NCBI RefSeq assembly: GCF_003350295.1
Contig: NZ_QLYY01000022.1
Location: 1,508-65,507, forward strand
Source of the DNA: Vibrio tetraodonis
Lineage (GTDB): Bacteria > Pseudomonadota > Gammaproteobacteria > Enterobacterales > Vibrionaceae
Direction of reading: 5' to 3'
Length of the DNA stretch: 64,000 nt
The notes under the pieces are model-generated. The model was given only the letters and a program-made list of their open reading frames with translations. It ran no database searches and was not told where the DNA came from. Position numbers and translations under genes: made by a program. This document shows, one piece after another, positions 8,520 through 17,956 of this stretch (positions are counted from its first letter, which is position 1; the number at the start of each line of letters is the position of its first letter).

Positions 8520-9248
8520 ATGAGTAGTATTGAACAAAATATTGAACAAATAAGCTCACAAATGAGAATGGCACAACAAAAGTGTGGACGCCCTACGGGC
8601 TCTGTGCAACTTCTGGCGGTCAGTAAAACGAAACCCACACAAGCGATTCTCGAAGCAGCTGTCGCTGGCCAAGTAGCCTTTGGGGAGAATTATGTTCAGG
8701 AAGGTGTTGATAAAGTTGCTTATTTTTCTGACAACCATCCGGATTTAGCTCTAGAGTGGCACTTTATTGGACCGATACAGTCCAATAAAACTCGCCTTGT
8801 CGCGGAAAGCTTTGCGTGGGTACATACCATAGATAGAGCGAAAATAGCCCAGCGGCTAAACGATCAACGTCCACAAGGCATGCCGCCCCTGCAAGTGCTT
8901 ATCCAAGTCAATACCAGCAGTGAAGATTCAAAATCAGGAGCTAGTGAAGAGCAAGAAATCTTTGCACTCGCAGAGTTGATTTCTTCACTACCAAACCTCA
9001 CTTTAAGAGGGTTGATGTCAATTCCTGCCAATGTCGCTAGTTATGACTTACAATTGGCTGCATTTACTCACTTGGCAGAACTCAAAGAGGCTCTTGCCAA
9101 ACGCTCTCCAAATCTGCCCATCGATACGCTATCTATGGGGATGAGTGGAGATATGGAGGCCGCGATTGAAGCAGGCAGCACTATGGTACGCATCGGGACG
9201 GCGATTTTTGGGGCTCGTGATTACAAAAGTAAGCCTCAAACCAAATAG
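8520..9248 (+). CDS. yggS: Pyridoxal phosphate homeostasis protein (PLPHP, YggS)
   Basis: Binds pyridoxal 5'-phosphate without known enzyme activity and balances vitamin B6 and amino acid pools. The alanine-racemase-like barrel has the PLP lysine in AVSKTKP (Lys36) and the phosphate-binding end LSMGMSGDMEAAI and MVRIGTAIFG near the C-terminus. Length is 242 residues. It starts the yggS-proC-yggT group and faces pilT across 24 bp, so its promoter probably overlaps the start of pilT. The ribosome binding site is weak. Confidence 0.95.
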   Translation: MSSIEQNIEQISSQMRMAQQKCGRPTGSVQLLAVSKTKPTQAILEAAVAGQVAFGENYVQEGVDKVAYFSDNHPDLALEWHFIGPIQSNKTRLVAESFAWVHTIDRAKIAQRLNDQRPQGMPPLQVLIQVNTSSEDSKSGASEEQEIFALAELISSLPNLTLRGLMSIPANVASYDLQLAAFTHLAELKEALAKRSPNLPIDTLSMGMSGDMEAAIEAGSTMVRIGTAIFGARDYKSKPQTK

Positions 9249-9259
9249 AAAGAGTAACA

Positions 9260-10078
9260 ATGGAACATAAAAACATCGCCTTTATTGGCGCGGGTAATAT
9301 GGTGAAGGCTATCGTCTCTGGTCTAGTCACTGGGGGCTACCCAGCCTCTTGCATCACAGCAACGGCACCTTCAGAAACAAGACGTAGGCCGCTAGAACAA
9401 GAGTTTTCAATTAACACTACGAGCGACAATATTGCCGCCGCAGAGCAAGCCGATGTCGTCGTATTATCCGTCAAGCCGCAGATGATGCAAGACGTGTGCG
9501 CTGACCTGCAATCGATAGACTGGTCAAACAAACTTGTTATCTCGATTGCAGCTGGCATTAATTGTCAGCGTTTATGTGAAATGCTCGATCACAACTTAAA
9601 CATTGTTCGCGTCATGCCAAATACGCCTTCACAGCTTGGCCTAGGCATGAGCGGCATGTTTGCACCAACGCAAGTCAGTGAATCGGATAAGGCTTTTGCT
9701 AACACTTTGATGAGCGCGGTAGGCAAAACTTGCTGGGTACAAAAAGAGAGTGGTATCAACAACGTAATTGCAGCAGCCGGAAGTGCGCCTGCCTACTTCT
9801 TTTTGTTTTTAGAGGCCATGCAAGCTGAAGCTATTACGCAAGGTTTTGATAAACATACCGCGCGAGAGCTGGTTCAGCAATCTGCTTTAGGCGCCGCACA
9901 CATGGTCGTTGCCAACCCAGATATAGAGTTATCGACGCTACGAGAGCAAGTAACGTCAAAAGGTGGAACTACAGCAGAAGCATTGCGCACATTTAACCAA
10001 CACCAACTTTCGGATATAGTGTCAAAAGCCATGCAGGCTGTAGTTGCACGTGCCGAAGAAATGGAACAACAGTTTTAA
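9260..10078 (+). CDS. proC: Pyrroline-5-carboxylate reductase ProC
   Basis: Last step of proline synthesis: reduces pyrroline-5-carboxylate with NAD(P)H. It has 272 residues, an N-terminal Rossmann motif FIGAGNMVKAI (residues 8-18) and the conserved C-terminal dimer/substrate region GSAPAYFFLFLEAM near 175 plus TSKGGTTAEAL near 235. It is 11 bp after yggS and probably in the same transcript. Confidence 0.96.
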   Translation: MEHKNIAFIGAGNMVKAIVSGLVTGGYPASCITATAPSETRRRPLEQEFSINTTSDNIAAAEQADVVVLSVKPQMMQDVCADLQSIDWSNKLVISIAAGINCQRLCEMLDHNLNIVRVMPNTPSQLGLGMSGMFAPTQVSESDKAFANTLMSAVGKTCWVQKESGINNVIAAAGSAPAYFFLFLEAMQAEAITQGFDKHTARELVQQSALGAAHMVVANPDIELSTLREQVTSKGGTTAEALRTFNQHQLSDIVSKAMQAVVARAEEMEQQF

Positions 10079-10118
10079 ATCTTCTGAGCCTTGAGCTCTA
10101 TGAAATTAAGGGTAATCT

Positions 10119-10676
10119 ATGAATTCAATGAGTTTTCTAATTTCCACCCTGTTTGATCTTTACATTATGGTAGTGATCTTACGTATTTGGTTGCAGGCTG
10201 CACGCGCAGATTTCTACAACCCGTTTTCACAGTTTATTGTTAAAGCGACTCAACCTGTGGTTGCACCACTTCGCCGAATCATACCCTCGGTGGGTAGTAT
10301 CGATCTTGCTACCGTGTTCTTTGCTTATGTACTGTGCATTCTGAAGTTTGTGGCGATTATATTTATCGCCTCCAGCGGCTCAGTATCTTTTAGTGCCGAT
10401 TTCTTCTACCTAGGCCTGCTTTCTCTGATTAAAGCTGCGGGTGGGTTATTATTCTGGGTACTTCTCATTCGTGCAATTTTAAGTTGGGTCAGTCAAGGTC
10501 GCAGTCCAATTGAGTATGTATTCCATCAATTAACTGAACCTATGCTTGCGCCAATTAGACGCATCATCCCAGCCATGGGTGGATTTGATTTAAGTGTATT
10601 AGTCCTTTTCATTGGCTTGCAGTTCGCTAACTTCTTAATGGGCGATCTTATTGGATCAATTTGGTACCAACTGTAA
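10119..10676 (+). CDS. yggT: YggT family integral membrane protein
   Basis: A 185-residue inner-membrane protein with two YggT domains in tandem, each with hydrophobic helices and the repeated signature P-LRRIIPSVG / P-IRRIIPAMGG (about residues 50 and 145). The family is associated with osmotic tolerance in some bacteria, but its biochemical function is not established. It follows proC by 40 bp and ends the operon before a strong terminator. Confidence 0.92.
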   Translation: MNSMSFLISTLFDLYIMVVILRIWLQAARADFYNPFSQFIVKATQPVVAPLRRIIPSVGSIDLATVFFAYVLCILKFVAIIFIASSGSVSFSADFFYLGLLSLIKAAGGLLFWVLLIRAILSWVSQGRSPIEYVFHQLTEPMLAPIRRIIPAMGGFDLSVLVLFIGLQFANFLMGDLIGSIWYQL

Positions 10677-10704
10677 CCAACACATACCCCAAACAGTTAG
10701 ATAG

Positions 10705-10729
10705 AAAAGCCATCGCGAGATGGCTTTTT
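10705..10729 (+). terminator. Terminator of the yggS-proC-yggT operon
   Basis: AAAAGCCATC (10705-10714) and GATGGCTTTTT (from 10719) form a stem of about ten pairs closed by a GCGA tetraloop, followed by T residues. It lies about 30 bp after yggT. Confidence 0.93.
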
Positions 10730-10850
10730 CTTTATTGACCTAGCGTATTTGTAAAGCCGTATATTATGGATGAGAAGCTTTGTGCACCAGTGTATCATCG
10801 GATAGAAGTGTCTCAGCTATCGATATAAATTAGTTATTTAGGAAGAAAAA

Positions 10851-11282
10851 ATGAAAACATGGATCACTCTAACACTCGCGAGTTTATTTGCTCTGCCAAG
10901 CTTTGCTGGACAATTCAAAAACATCAAAGAAATTGAAGTTCATTACTCAGCCTTCAACTCAACTTTCCTTACTCCACAAGTTGCCAACAGCTACCAACTT
11001 AAGCGTAATGGTTACTCCGCCGTTCTAAACATCAGTGTTCTAGATACTTACCAAGCAGGAAAGCCTGCGATAACTGCCAAAGTGAAAGGACAGGCGAAAA
11101 ATCTGATTGGTCAAATCAAACCTCTTGAATTCACCCAAGTAAAAGAAGGCAGTGCAATATACTATTTGGCCGAGTTTTCTATTTCTGACAAAGAGAATCT
11201 AACTTTCGATATTGACATCAATGCTGGTAATAAAGGCACTGGAAGGTTAAAGTTCTCCCAGAAATTTTATGTAGAAGAATAA
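10851..11282 (+). CDS. DUF4426 family exported protein
   Basis: A 143-residue protein of the DUF4426 family. Residues 1-19 form a Sec signal peptide (basic start, hydrophobic core, cleavage near SFA-GQF), so it is likely periplasmic. The mature part is predicted beta-rich, with no cysteine pair and no catalytic motif visible. It is regularly found next to rdgB and hemW in Vibrio, which gives no clear clue to function. An AGGAAG site precedes the ATG by five bases. Confidence 0.85.
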   Translation: MKTWITLTLASLFALPSFAGQFKNIKEIEVHYSAFNSTFLTPQVANSYQLKRNGYSAVLNISVLDTYQAGKPAITAKVKGQAKNLIGQIKPLEFTQVKEGSAIYYLAEFSISDKENLTFDIDINAGNKGTGRLKFSQKFYVEE

Positions 11283-11310
11283 GCATAAGGGCAACTTCCA
11301 AGGCAAAACC

Positions 11311-11916
11311 ATGAATAAAAACAAAATTGTCCTCGCCACTGGTAATCAAGGCAAAGTTCGGGAGATGGCTGACCTGATCGCTGATTTTGGGTTCGATGTG
11401 GTCGCTCAAAGTGAATTTGAGGTTTCAGAGGTCGCTGAAACGGGTACAACATTTATAGAAAACGCCATCATCAAAGCTCGACATGCCGCCAAAGAAACAG
11501 GGCTGCCCGCGATCGCTGATGATTCAGGATTAGAAGTCGACTTTCTTAATGGTGCACCTGGCGTTTACTCTGCTCGCTATGCAGGGGAAGAGGCTACAGA
11601 TAGACAAAATATCGATAAGTTACTTGCCGCTATGCAGAATGTTCCTCAGGAGCAGCGAAGTGCTCGTTTTCACTGCGTTCTAGTGATGATGCGCCATGAA
11701 CTCGACCCAACTCCAATTATTTGTCACGGCACATGGGAAGGTAAAATTCTTACTAGGGCTCATGGTCAAAATGGTTTTGGCTACGATCCTGTGTTCTTTG
11801 TTCCAGAAGAAAACTGCGCTTCAGCAGAACTTGAACCACAGCGAAAGAAACAGCTTTCACATCGTGGTAAAGCTCTACAGAAGCTCTTTAGTCAATTATC
11901 TGCGCAGCCTTTGTAG
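11311..11916 (+). CDS. rdgB: XTP/dITP diphosphatase RdgB
   Basis: House-cleaning pyrophosphatase that removes non-canonical purine nucleotides (dITP, XTP) so that they do not enter DNA. The protein has 201 residues. The family signatures are LATGNQGKVREM at the N-terminus, ADDSGLEVDFLNGAPGVYSA near residue 67 (substrate and metal site) and GFGYDPVF near 150. It is followed by hemW, the usual rdgB-hemW pair. Confidence 0.97.
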   Translation: MNKNKIVLATGNQGKVREMADLIADFGFDVVAQSEFEVSEVAETGTTFIENAIIKARHAAKETGLPAIADDSGLEVDFLNGAPGVYSARYAGEEATDRQNIDKLLAAMQNVPQEQRSARFHCVLVMMRHELDPTPIICHGTWEGKILTRAHGQNGFGYDPVFFVPEENCASAELEPQRKKQLSHRGKALQKLFSQLSAQPL

Positions 11917-11927
11917 TCTTGCCTGAA

Positions 11928-13106
11928 ATGAGTCAATTAATACCTCCAGCATTAAGCCTTTATGTACACATTCCATGGTGTGTACAAAAGTGCCCCTACT
12001 GCGACTTTAACTCTCACGCACTAAAAGCGGATATCCCAGAGCAAGATTATATTGCTGCACTGCTGCAAGATCTCGATACAGATATAGAGCGTTATCAAAT
12101 AAGCTCGAACCCGAGACAACTGCACTCTATTTTTATCGGTGGTGGCACCCCTAGCCTATTTTCAGCAAAGGGAATCGCCGAGCTACTTCAAGGCATAGAA
12201 ACGAGAATTCCGTTTAAATCTGGTATTGAGATAACCATGGAAGCCAATCCGGGTACGATTGAAGCTGAGCGCTTTGTTGGGTACCAAAAAGCAGGCATCA
12301 CGCGCATATCAGTTGGCGTGCAGAGCTTTGAGCAATCCAAACTCAATAAGCTTGGCCGTATTCATGGTCAAGATGAAGCGGTAAATGCCGCCAAGCTGGC
12401 TCATAACATAGGCTTGTACAGCTTTAACCTCGACTTAATGCACGGTCTACCGGATCAATCACTTGACCAAGCCTTAAACGACTTAGAAAAAGCGATTGAA
12501 CTCTCACCACCTCATTTGTCTTGGTATCAATTGACCATTGAGCCCAATACACTATTTCATTACAAGCGCCCAACCTTACCTGACGACGATGCCTTGTGGG
12601 ACATTTTCGAACAAGGACACCAAAAGCTTACTGAGGCTGGCTACGTGCAGTATGAAATCTCTGGTTACAGTAAGCCTGATCATCAGTGCCAACATAACCT
12701 CAATTATTGGCGCTTTGGCGATTACTTAGGTATTGGTTGCGGGGCTCACGGTAAGCTTAGTTTTGCTGATGGGCGAATCATTCGCACGACTAAAATCAAG
12801 CATCCCAAGGGCTACCTCGCCGCCTACGATAATATGGTTAAACCCTACCTCTACAATGAGGAAGAAGTGGCACTAGACGATCGCCCATTTGAATTTTTTA
12901 TGAACCGCTTCCGCCTTCTCGAAGCTTGCCCTCAGAAAGATTTTCAAAGCACGACAGGCCTTAGCTTTGAAGCGATAAGAAAGCCCATGGATTGGGCTAT
13001 CAGTATGAACTACATCAGCGAAAGCGAAACACACTGGCAAGTGACAGAAAAAGGTAAACTCTTTCTTAATGACTTGCTAGAAGCGTTTATGGTGGATAGT
13101 GACTAA
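11928..13106 (+). CDS. hemW: Radical SAM heme chaperone HemW
   Basis: Radical SAM protein once annotated as oxygen-independent coproporphyrinogen oxidase-like, now regarded as a heme chaperone. The cluster motif CxxxCxxC is visible as CVQKCPYC (Cys18, Cys22, Cys25 from this start), followed by the GGGTPS SAM motif. I use the ATG at 11928; a TTG at 11919 is in frame but no better supported. The predicted protein is 392 residues. It starts 11 bp after rdgB. Confidence 0.94.
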   Translation: MSQLIPPALSLYVHIPWCVQKCPYCDFNSHALKADIPEQDYIAALLQDLDTDIERYQISSNPRQLHSIFIGGGTPSLFSAKGIAELLQGIETRIPFKSGIEITMEANPGTIEAERFVGYQKAGITRISVGVQSFEQSKLNKLGRIHGQDEAVNAAKLAHNIGLYSFNLDLMHGLPDQSLDQALNDLEKAIELSPPHLSWYQLTIEPNTLFHYKRPTLPDDDALWDIFEQGHQKLTEAGYVQYEISGYSKPDHQCQHNLNYWRFGDYLGIGCGAHGKLSFADGRIIRTTKIKHPKGYLAAYDNMVKPYLYNEEEVALDDRPFEFFMNRFRLLEACPQKDFQSTTGLSFEAIRKPMDWAISMNYISESETHWQVTEKGKLFLNDLLEAFMVDSD

Positions 13107-13109
13107 TAC

Positions 13110-13137
13110 AAACATCCCGTATTACTGCGGGATGTTT
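13110..13137. terminator. Bidirectional terminator between hemW and glsA
   Basis: AAACATCCCG (13110-13119) pairs perfectly with CGGGATGTTT (13128-13137) around an 8-nt loop. The flanking A and T residues let it serve both convergent genes. Confidence 0.82.
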
Positions 13138-13164
13138 GATACCATGTAGTCGCGATTTTGAATA

Positions 13165-14085
13165 CTAAAAGATCGAACGTCCAATGCGCTCTGACAAAAG
13201 CTCTAATGCCCTTGTGCCGGCCAAAGAGTTTCCTGAAGGGTCAAGCTCTGGAGACCAAACCGCAATGGTCATTTCTCCAGGCACTATGGCAATAATACCT
13301 CCACCAACACCAGACTTACCCGGCATTCCTACCCGATAAGCAAACTCTCCAGCACCATCATATAAACCACAAGTTGCCAACAATGCGTTCAATTGTTTGG
13401 TTTGAGTTGGGGTCACGACAGGTTTGCCAGTCTGAACAGACGTACCTTTATTGGCCAGATAACTAAAGGTTTTTGCTAAATCAACACAGCTCATTTTCAA
13501 GGCACATGCATGAAAATAGTTATTCAATACGGGAATAACATCATTATCGAAATTGCCAAATGAGCGCATCAAATAAGCAATCGCGGCGTTACGATCGCTG
13601 TGCATCATTTCTGATGCCGCAACGACTTTGTCGTAGCAAATATGAGTGTCACCAGAGAGTTGGCGAACAAATTCAAGCAGCCTTTGACGAGGTGCTGACA
13701 AGCGGCTTTGCAACATATCCGCGACAACAATCGCCCCTGCATTAATAAAAGGATTTCGCGGAATGCCTTGTTCCATTTCGAGCTGAATAAGAGAGTTGAA
13801 CGCCTGCCCTGACGGTTCTTTACCTACTCGGGACCAGATTTCTTCTGGCGTATAGATATCCATGGCTAAGGTTAAACTTAACGCTTTTGAAATAGATTGG
13901 ATGGAAAAGGCTTCATCTGCATCACCAGCTTTAATCACCTTTCCTTGATTGGTAAAAACAGCGATCGCCAGTTTTTTCGCAGGAACGTTTGCTAAAGCAG
14001 GAATATAATCAGCCACTTTCCCTTGTCCGATCAATGGCCGAACTTCTTGTAAAATATCGGCTAATATCTCTTTTGTTGGTTTCAT
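13165..14085 (-). CDS. glsA: Glutaminase
   Basis: Hydrolyses glutamine to glutamate and ammonia. The 306-residue protein belongs to the serine-dependent beta-lactamase-like glutaminase family: the catalytic SISK tetrad is at residues 64-67, and NPFINAGAI near 113 and GKSGVGGGI near 257 are conserved. It is the second gene of the leftward trmB-glsA pair, but a terminator separates them, so it is likely transcribed from its own promoter. Confidence 0.96.
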   Translation of the reverse strand: MKPTKEILADILQEVRPLIGQGKVADYIPALANVPAKKLAIAVFTNQGKVIKAGDADEAFSIQSISKALSLTLAMDIYTPEEIWSRVGKEPSGQAFNSLIQLEMEQGIPRNPFINAGAIVVADMLQSRLSAPRQRLLEFVRQLSGDTHICYDKVVAASEMMHSDRNAAIAYLMRSFGNFDNDVIPVLNNYFHACALKMSCVDLAKTFSYLANKGTSVQTGKPVVTPTQTKQLNALLATCGLYDGAGEFAYRVGMPGKSGVGGGIIAIVPGEMTIAVWSPELDPSGNSLAGTRALELLSERIGRSIF

Positions 14086-14128
14086 TGCTTACCTATTTTG
14101 TAAAGGCTTATTATTTTTCTTGTAGGGT

Positions 14129-14156
14129 AAAAAAAGCCAACACTTGATGCTGGCTT
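14129..14156 (-). terminator. Terminator of trmB
   Basis: On the reverse strand, AAGCCAGCA and TGTTGGCTT form an imperfect 9-bp stem followed by a run of seven T residues. It lies just past the trmB stop. Confidence 0.85.
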
Positions 14157-14183
14157 CCTCATTCACATTAATATGCGGGCGAC

Positions 14184-14903
14184 TTAGCTAACACGTCTAA
14201 ATTTAATATCCCAAACACCATGTCCAAGGCGATGACCACGAGCTTCAAACTTGGTCAAAGGACGATCTTCAGGGCGAGGAACAAAGTCACCATCCTGAGC
14301 GATATTCTCATATCCTGGCGCTTGATTCATCACTTCAATCATATGCTGGGCATAATTTTCCCAATCAGTTGCCATATGAAAGACGCCTTCTCCGATGGTC
14401 AATTTCTGACGGACCATCTCAGCAAAGTCTAGTTGAACAATACGACGCTTGTGATGGCGTTTCTTATGCCAAGGGTCTGGGAAGAACAACTGCAAAGTCG
14501 AAAGACTGCTATCTGGAATCATATTTGCAAATACTTCCACCGCATCATGACACATGGCTCTAAGATTTGTCAGACCAGCGTCACGAGCATCAGAAAGGCA
14601 GGCACCAACACCTGGACTATGAACTTCAATACCTAAGAAGTTCTTTTCTGGTGCATTTTTTGCCATTTCAACCAAAGACGCACCCATACCAAAGCCAATT
14701 TCAAGTACGACGGGGTTATCATTACCAAACACTTCTTTCCAATTAAGAAGTTCTGGCTGATAGTCGATCCCCATCGTCGGCCAACATTCATTCATTGCGT
14801 TTTCCTGACCTTTGGTTAACCGACCTTCACGGCGCACAAAACTGCGTACTTTCCGTATCAGCTTACCGTCTTGATTGTATTCGTTAGTGGTCACTTCACT
14901 CAT
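14184..14903 (-). CDS. trmB: tRNA (guanine(46)-N7)-methyltransferase TrmB
   Basis: Methylates N7 of G46 in the variable loop of tRNAs with SAM. The 239-residue protein has the SAM-binding motif LEIGFGMGASLV near residue 68 and the family motif FPDPWHKKRHHKRR near 142. It is divergent from mutY, as in other Vibrio and enterobacteria. Confidence 0.96.
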   Translation of the reverse strand: MSEVTTNEYNQDGKLIRKVRSFVRREGRLTKGQENAMNECWPTMGIDYQPELLNWKEVFGNDNPVVLEIGFGMGASLVEMAKNAPEKNFLGIEVHSPGVGACLSDARDAGLTNLRAMCHDAVEVFANMIPDSSLSTLQLFFPDPWHKKRHHKRRIVQLDFAEMVRQKLTIGEGVFHMATDWENYAQHMIEVMNQAPGYENIAQDGDFVPRPEDRPLTKFEARGHRLGHGVWDIKFRRVS

Positions 14904-15084
14904 GATTTTGCCTGTTTAAAAATTGCTCTCGACTTTAGGGGATTGTGATTATCCAAAGAATCAGCACTGGTGCAAGTTTTTTAATGTATTTGGCATAGAA
15001 TAAACCCTTACTCTTTATCGGTTGAACTTTACCCATATTCTGTGATGCAATTTTACCTAACTACACAATAATATTGAGCAAGTC

Positions 15085-16140
15085 GTGACCCCTTTTGCCA
15101 ACGCCATTCTGACATGGTATGAAAGCTATGGAAGAAAAGACCTTCCATGGCAACAAAATAAAACTGCTTATAGCGTATGGTTATCCGAAATTATGCTTCA
15201 GCAAACACAGGTAACTACGGTAATTCCCTACTATCTACGTTTTTTAGAGCGATTCCCAACCGTCTTAGATCTGGCCAACGCGAATCAAGATGAGGTTCTG
15301 CACCTTTGGACAGGCTTAGGTTACTATGCAAGAGCAAGAAACTTACACAAAGCCGCTCAAATGGTTGCAAATCGGTATCAAGGCGAGTTTCCACTGAATA
15401 TTGATGAAATGAATGCATTGCCTGGCATTGGCCGCTCGACGGCTGCTGCCATTCTCTCCTCTGTGTACAAGCAGCCTCATGCAATTTTAGATGGAAATGT
15501 GAAACGCACTTTGGCACGCTGCTTTGCTGTCGAAGGCTGGCCTGGTCAAAAGAAGGTTGAAAACCAATTGTGGCAGCATGCACAAACACATACGCCACAC
15601 CAAGATACAGATAAATACAATCAGGCGATGATGGATATGGGAGCTATGGTGTGTACGCGAAGCAAACCCAAATGCACCCTTTGCCCAGTTTCTTCATTTT
15701 GTGTTGCACACCAGCAAGGTAACCCTCTTGATTATCCGGGTAAAAAGCCTAAAAAAGACAAGCCCATCAAAGCAACTTGGTTTGTAATCATTCACTATCA
15801 AGGCTATGTCTGGCTTGAACAACGCCCACAATCTGGAATATGGGGAGGGTTGTTCTGTTTTCCAGAAAGCCCGAACCAAGAGCTTGATAACACTCTAGAT
15901 CAGCGCCAGATTAAAGAGAGCACAGTTATACGCCATCATCATTTGATCGCATTTCGCCATACCTTTAGTCACTACCATCTCGATATCACCCCAATTTTGG
16001 TGGACCTATCGAAGCAACCTGATATCGTTATGGAAGCAAACAAAGGTCTTTGGTATAACTTATCACAACCGGAAGAGGTAGGTTTAGCCGCGCCAGTGAA
16101 ACAACTATTGGATAGCTTACCTGCAGAACTTCACAACTAA
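15085..16140 (+). CDS. mutY: Adenine DNA glycosylase MutY
   Basis: Removes adenine mispaired with 8-oxoguanine in DNA. It is 351 residues. It has the N-terminal catalytic Glu region LPWQQNKTAYSVWLSEIMLQQT, the helix-hairpin-helix LPGIGRSTAAAI near 112, a [4Fe-4S] motif C-x6-C-x2-C-x5-C near 193-209 and a C-terminal NUDIX-like 8-oxoG recognition domain. The start is GTG at 15085. It heads mutY-yggX-mltC. Confidence 0.97.
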   Translation: MTPFANAILTWYESYGRKDLPWQQNKTAYSVWLSEIMLQQTQVTTVIPYYLRFLERFPTVLDLANANQDEVLHLWTGLGYYARARNLHKAAQMVANRYQGEFPLNIDEMNALPGIGRSTAAAILSSVYKQPHAILDGNVKRTLARCFAVEGWPGQKKVENQLWQHAQTHTPHQDTDKYNQAMMDMGAMVCTRSKPKCTLCPVSSFCVAHQQGNPLDYPGKKPKKDKPIKATWFVIIHYQGYVWLEQRPQSGIWGGLFCFPESPNQELDNTLDQRQIKESTVIRHHHLIAFRHTFSHYHLDITPILVDLSKQPDIVMEANKGLWYNLSQPEEVGLAAPVKQLLDSLPAELHN

Positions 16141-16159
16141 ACCACTCGAAGGAGCCACT

Positions 16160-16432
16160 ATGAGCCGCACCGTATTTTGTGCTCGACTACAAAAAGACGC
16201 TGAAGGATTAGATTTTCAGCTATACCCAGGAGAACTTGGTAAACGGATTTTTGATAATATTTCCAAGCAGGCTTGGGCTGAGTGGCAACACAAACAAACC
16301 ATGCTTATCAACGAGAAAAAGCTCAACATGATGGATGCTGAGCACAGAAAACTGATAGAAACGGAAATGGTCAACTTCTTGTTTGAAGGCAAAGATGTTC
16401 ATATTGAAGGCTATACTCCACCAAGTGAGTAG
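16160..16432 (+). CDS. yggX: Probable Fe(2+)-trafficking protein YggX
   Basis: A 90-residue cytosolic protein linked to iron traffic and protection of iron-sulfur clusters from oxidants. The family start SRTVFCARLQKDAEGLDF contains the conserved Cys7, and the C-terminus ends in YTPPSE. An AAGGAG site precedes the ATG. It lies 19 bp after mutY, the conserved order mutY-yggX-mltC, which makes functional sense because MutY carries an iron-sulfur cluster. Confidence 0.97.
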   Translation: MSRTVFCARLQKDAEGLDFQLYPGELGKRIFDNISKQAWAEWQHKQTMLINEKKLNMMDAEHRKLIETEMVNFLFEGKDVHIEGYTPPSE

Positions 16433-16462
16433 GCAATAAGCCTTAGAATTAAACATAGCGAT

Positions 16463-16497
16463 ATGGCATCAAAACTCATACTTGATGCCATTTTTTT
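16463..16497 (+). terminator. Terminator between yggX and mltC
   Basis: ATGGCATCAA (16463-16472) pairs with TTGATGCCAT (16482-16491) around a 9-nt loop, followed by a T run to 16497. mltC begins only 9 bp later, so either read-through occurs or the mltC promoter lies upstream of this hairpin. Confidence 0.88.
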
Positions 16498-16506
16498 AGG
16501 ATTTAT

Positions 16507-17643
16507 ATGAATAAGTTAGCTTATTTTTTGTTAGCCATAGTTCTTACTGGGTGCAGCCGTGAATTTATCGAGAGCATCTATGACGTAAACTATGAACCGA
16601 CGAATCGCTTTGCAAAGCACCTGGCTGAATTACCGGGACAATTTCAAAAAGATACCGCAGCGCTGGATGCATTGATCGACAGCTTTTCCGGCAATATCGC
16701 AAAACGTTGGGGTCGAAAAGAAATTAAATTTGCGGGCAAAAGTAACTACGTAAAATATATAGATAACTATCTCAGCCGCTCTGAAGTTAACTTCAACAAA
16801 GGCACGATTATCATAGAGACAGTTTCGCCAACGGATCCTAAAGGCCACCTCAAAAACGCTATTATCACTACCTTACTCACTCCAGACGACCCCGCGAATG
16901 TCGATTTATTCTCCTCTAAAAACATCAAACTAGAGGGAGAGCCGTTTTTATACAAACAGGTTGTCGATCAGGATAACAAACCCATTCAATGGTCATGGCG
17001 CGCTAACCGTTTCGCCGATTATTTGATTGCCAATAAGCTCAAAATAAAAGATGTCGACTTTAAAAAGGCATACTACGTTGAAATACCCATGGTTGAAGAG
17101 CAAGTCGAAATTCGCAGCTATAAGTATGCGGATATTGTCCAGCGAGCATCGCGCCGCTACGGTATTCCTGAAGACTTGATTTACGCCATTATTAAAACCG
17201 AAAGCAGTTTTAACCCGTATGCAGTCAGTTGGGCTAATGCTTATGGGTTAATGCAAGTTGTACCCAAAACAGCCGGACGTGATGTGTTCAAATTAGTCAA
17301 GAAGACATCAGGCCAACCCTCTCCTGAATACCTGTTTAATCCGGAAAATAACATTGATACAGGCACCGCCTATTTCTACATATTGAAAAACCGCTACCTT
17401 AAGGATGTACAACATCCAACCTCGTTAGAATACAGCATGATTTCAGCTTATAACGGTGGCACGGGAGGAGTATTAAATACATTTAATCGCGGCGATAGAA
17501 AACGGGCGATGCGTGATCTTAACTCGCTGCAACCCAATCAAGTTTATTGGGCGTTAACTAAAAAACACCCCAATGCGGAAGCGCGTCGTTACCTTGAAAA
17601 AGTAACAAAATTTAAAAAGGATTTTAACGCAGGCAAATCATAA
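16507..17643 (+). CDS. mltC: Membrane-bound lytic murein transglycosylase C
   Basis: Outer-membrane lipoprotein that cleaves peptidoglycan glycan strands, leaving 1,6-anhydro ends. Residues 1-16 are a lipoprotein signal with lipobox LTGC. The N-terminal half is the MltC-specific domain and the C-terminal half is a goose-lysozyme-like SLT domain with the catalytic Glu in KTESSFNPYA near residue 233 and the motifs YGLMQVVPKTAG and AYNGG. The length of 378 residues is typical. The start follows an AGGA site. Confidence 0.96.
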   Translation: MNKLAYFLLAIVLTGCSREFIESIYDVNYEPTNRFAKHLAELPGQFQKDTAALDALIDSFSGNIAKRWGRKEIKFAGKSNYVKYIDNYLSRSEVNFNKGTIIIETVSPTDPKGHLKNAIITTLLTPDDPANVDLFSSKNIKLEGEPFLYKQVVDQDNKPIQWSWRANRFADYLIANKLKIKDVDFKKAYYVEIPMVEEQVEIRSYKYADIVQRASRRYGIPEDLIYAIIKTESSFNPYAVSWANAYGLMQVVPKTAGRDVFKLVKKTSGQPSPEYLFNPENNIDTGTAYFYILKNRYLKDVQHPTSLEYSMISAYNGGTGGVLNTFNRGDRKRAMRDLNSLQPNQVYWALTKKHPNAEARRYLEKVTKFKKDFNAGKS

Positions 17644-17706
17644 CGACACAAAGTGTCTAAATTATCGGCATTCAACTCGTTTTTTACATTTTTTTCTAAA
17701 AACAAG

Positions 17707-17735
17707 TTGACGACACGAGTGAAAATCCGTTTAAT
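17707..17735 (+). promoter_or_regulatory. Sigma70 promoter of the first tRNA operon
   Basis: TTGACG (17707-17712), a 17-bp spacer and TTTAAT (17730-17735) lie just before the first tRNA-Phe. The region after the -10 is GC-rich (AGCGCTCCG), as in stringently controlled stable-RNA promoters. The second tRNA operon has a matching promoter. Confidence 0.85.
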
Positions 17736-17746
17736 AGCGCTCCGTT

Positions 17747-17822
17747 GCCCGGATAGCTCAGTCGGTAGAGCAGAGGATTGAAAATCCTCGTGTCGGTGGT
17801 TCGATTCCGCCTCCGGGCACCA
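17747..17822 (+). tRNA. tRNA-Phe (GAA)
   Basis: 76-nt cloverleaf. Acceptor arms are GCCCGGA and TCCGGGC, the anticodon loop is TTGAAAA with anticodon GAA, and CCA is encoded. First gene of the first operon. Confidence 0.99.
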
Positions 17823-17873
17823 CAATTTATTTATTGCTGGTGTTTATTCACAAGCAGTAACAAAATAAAGTGT

Positions 17874-17949
<76 letters not shown>

Positions 17950-17956
17950 TTTATTT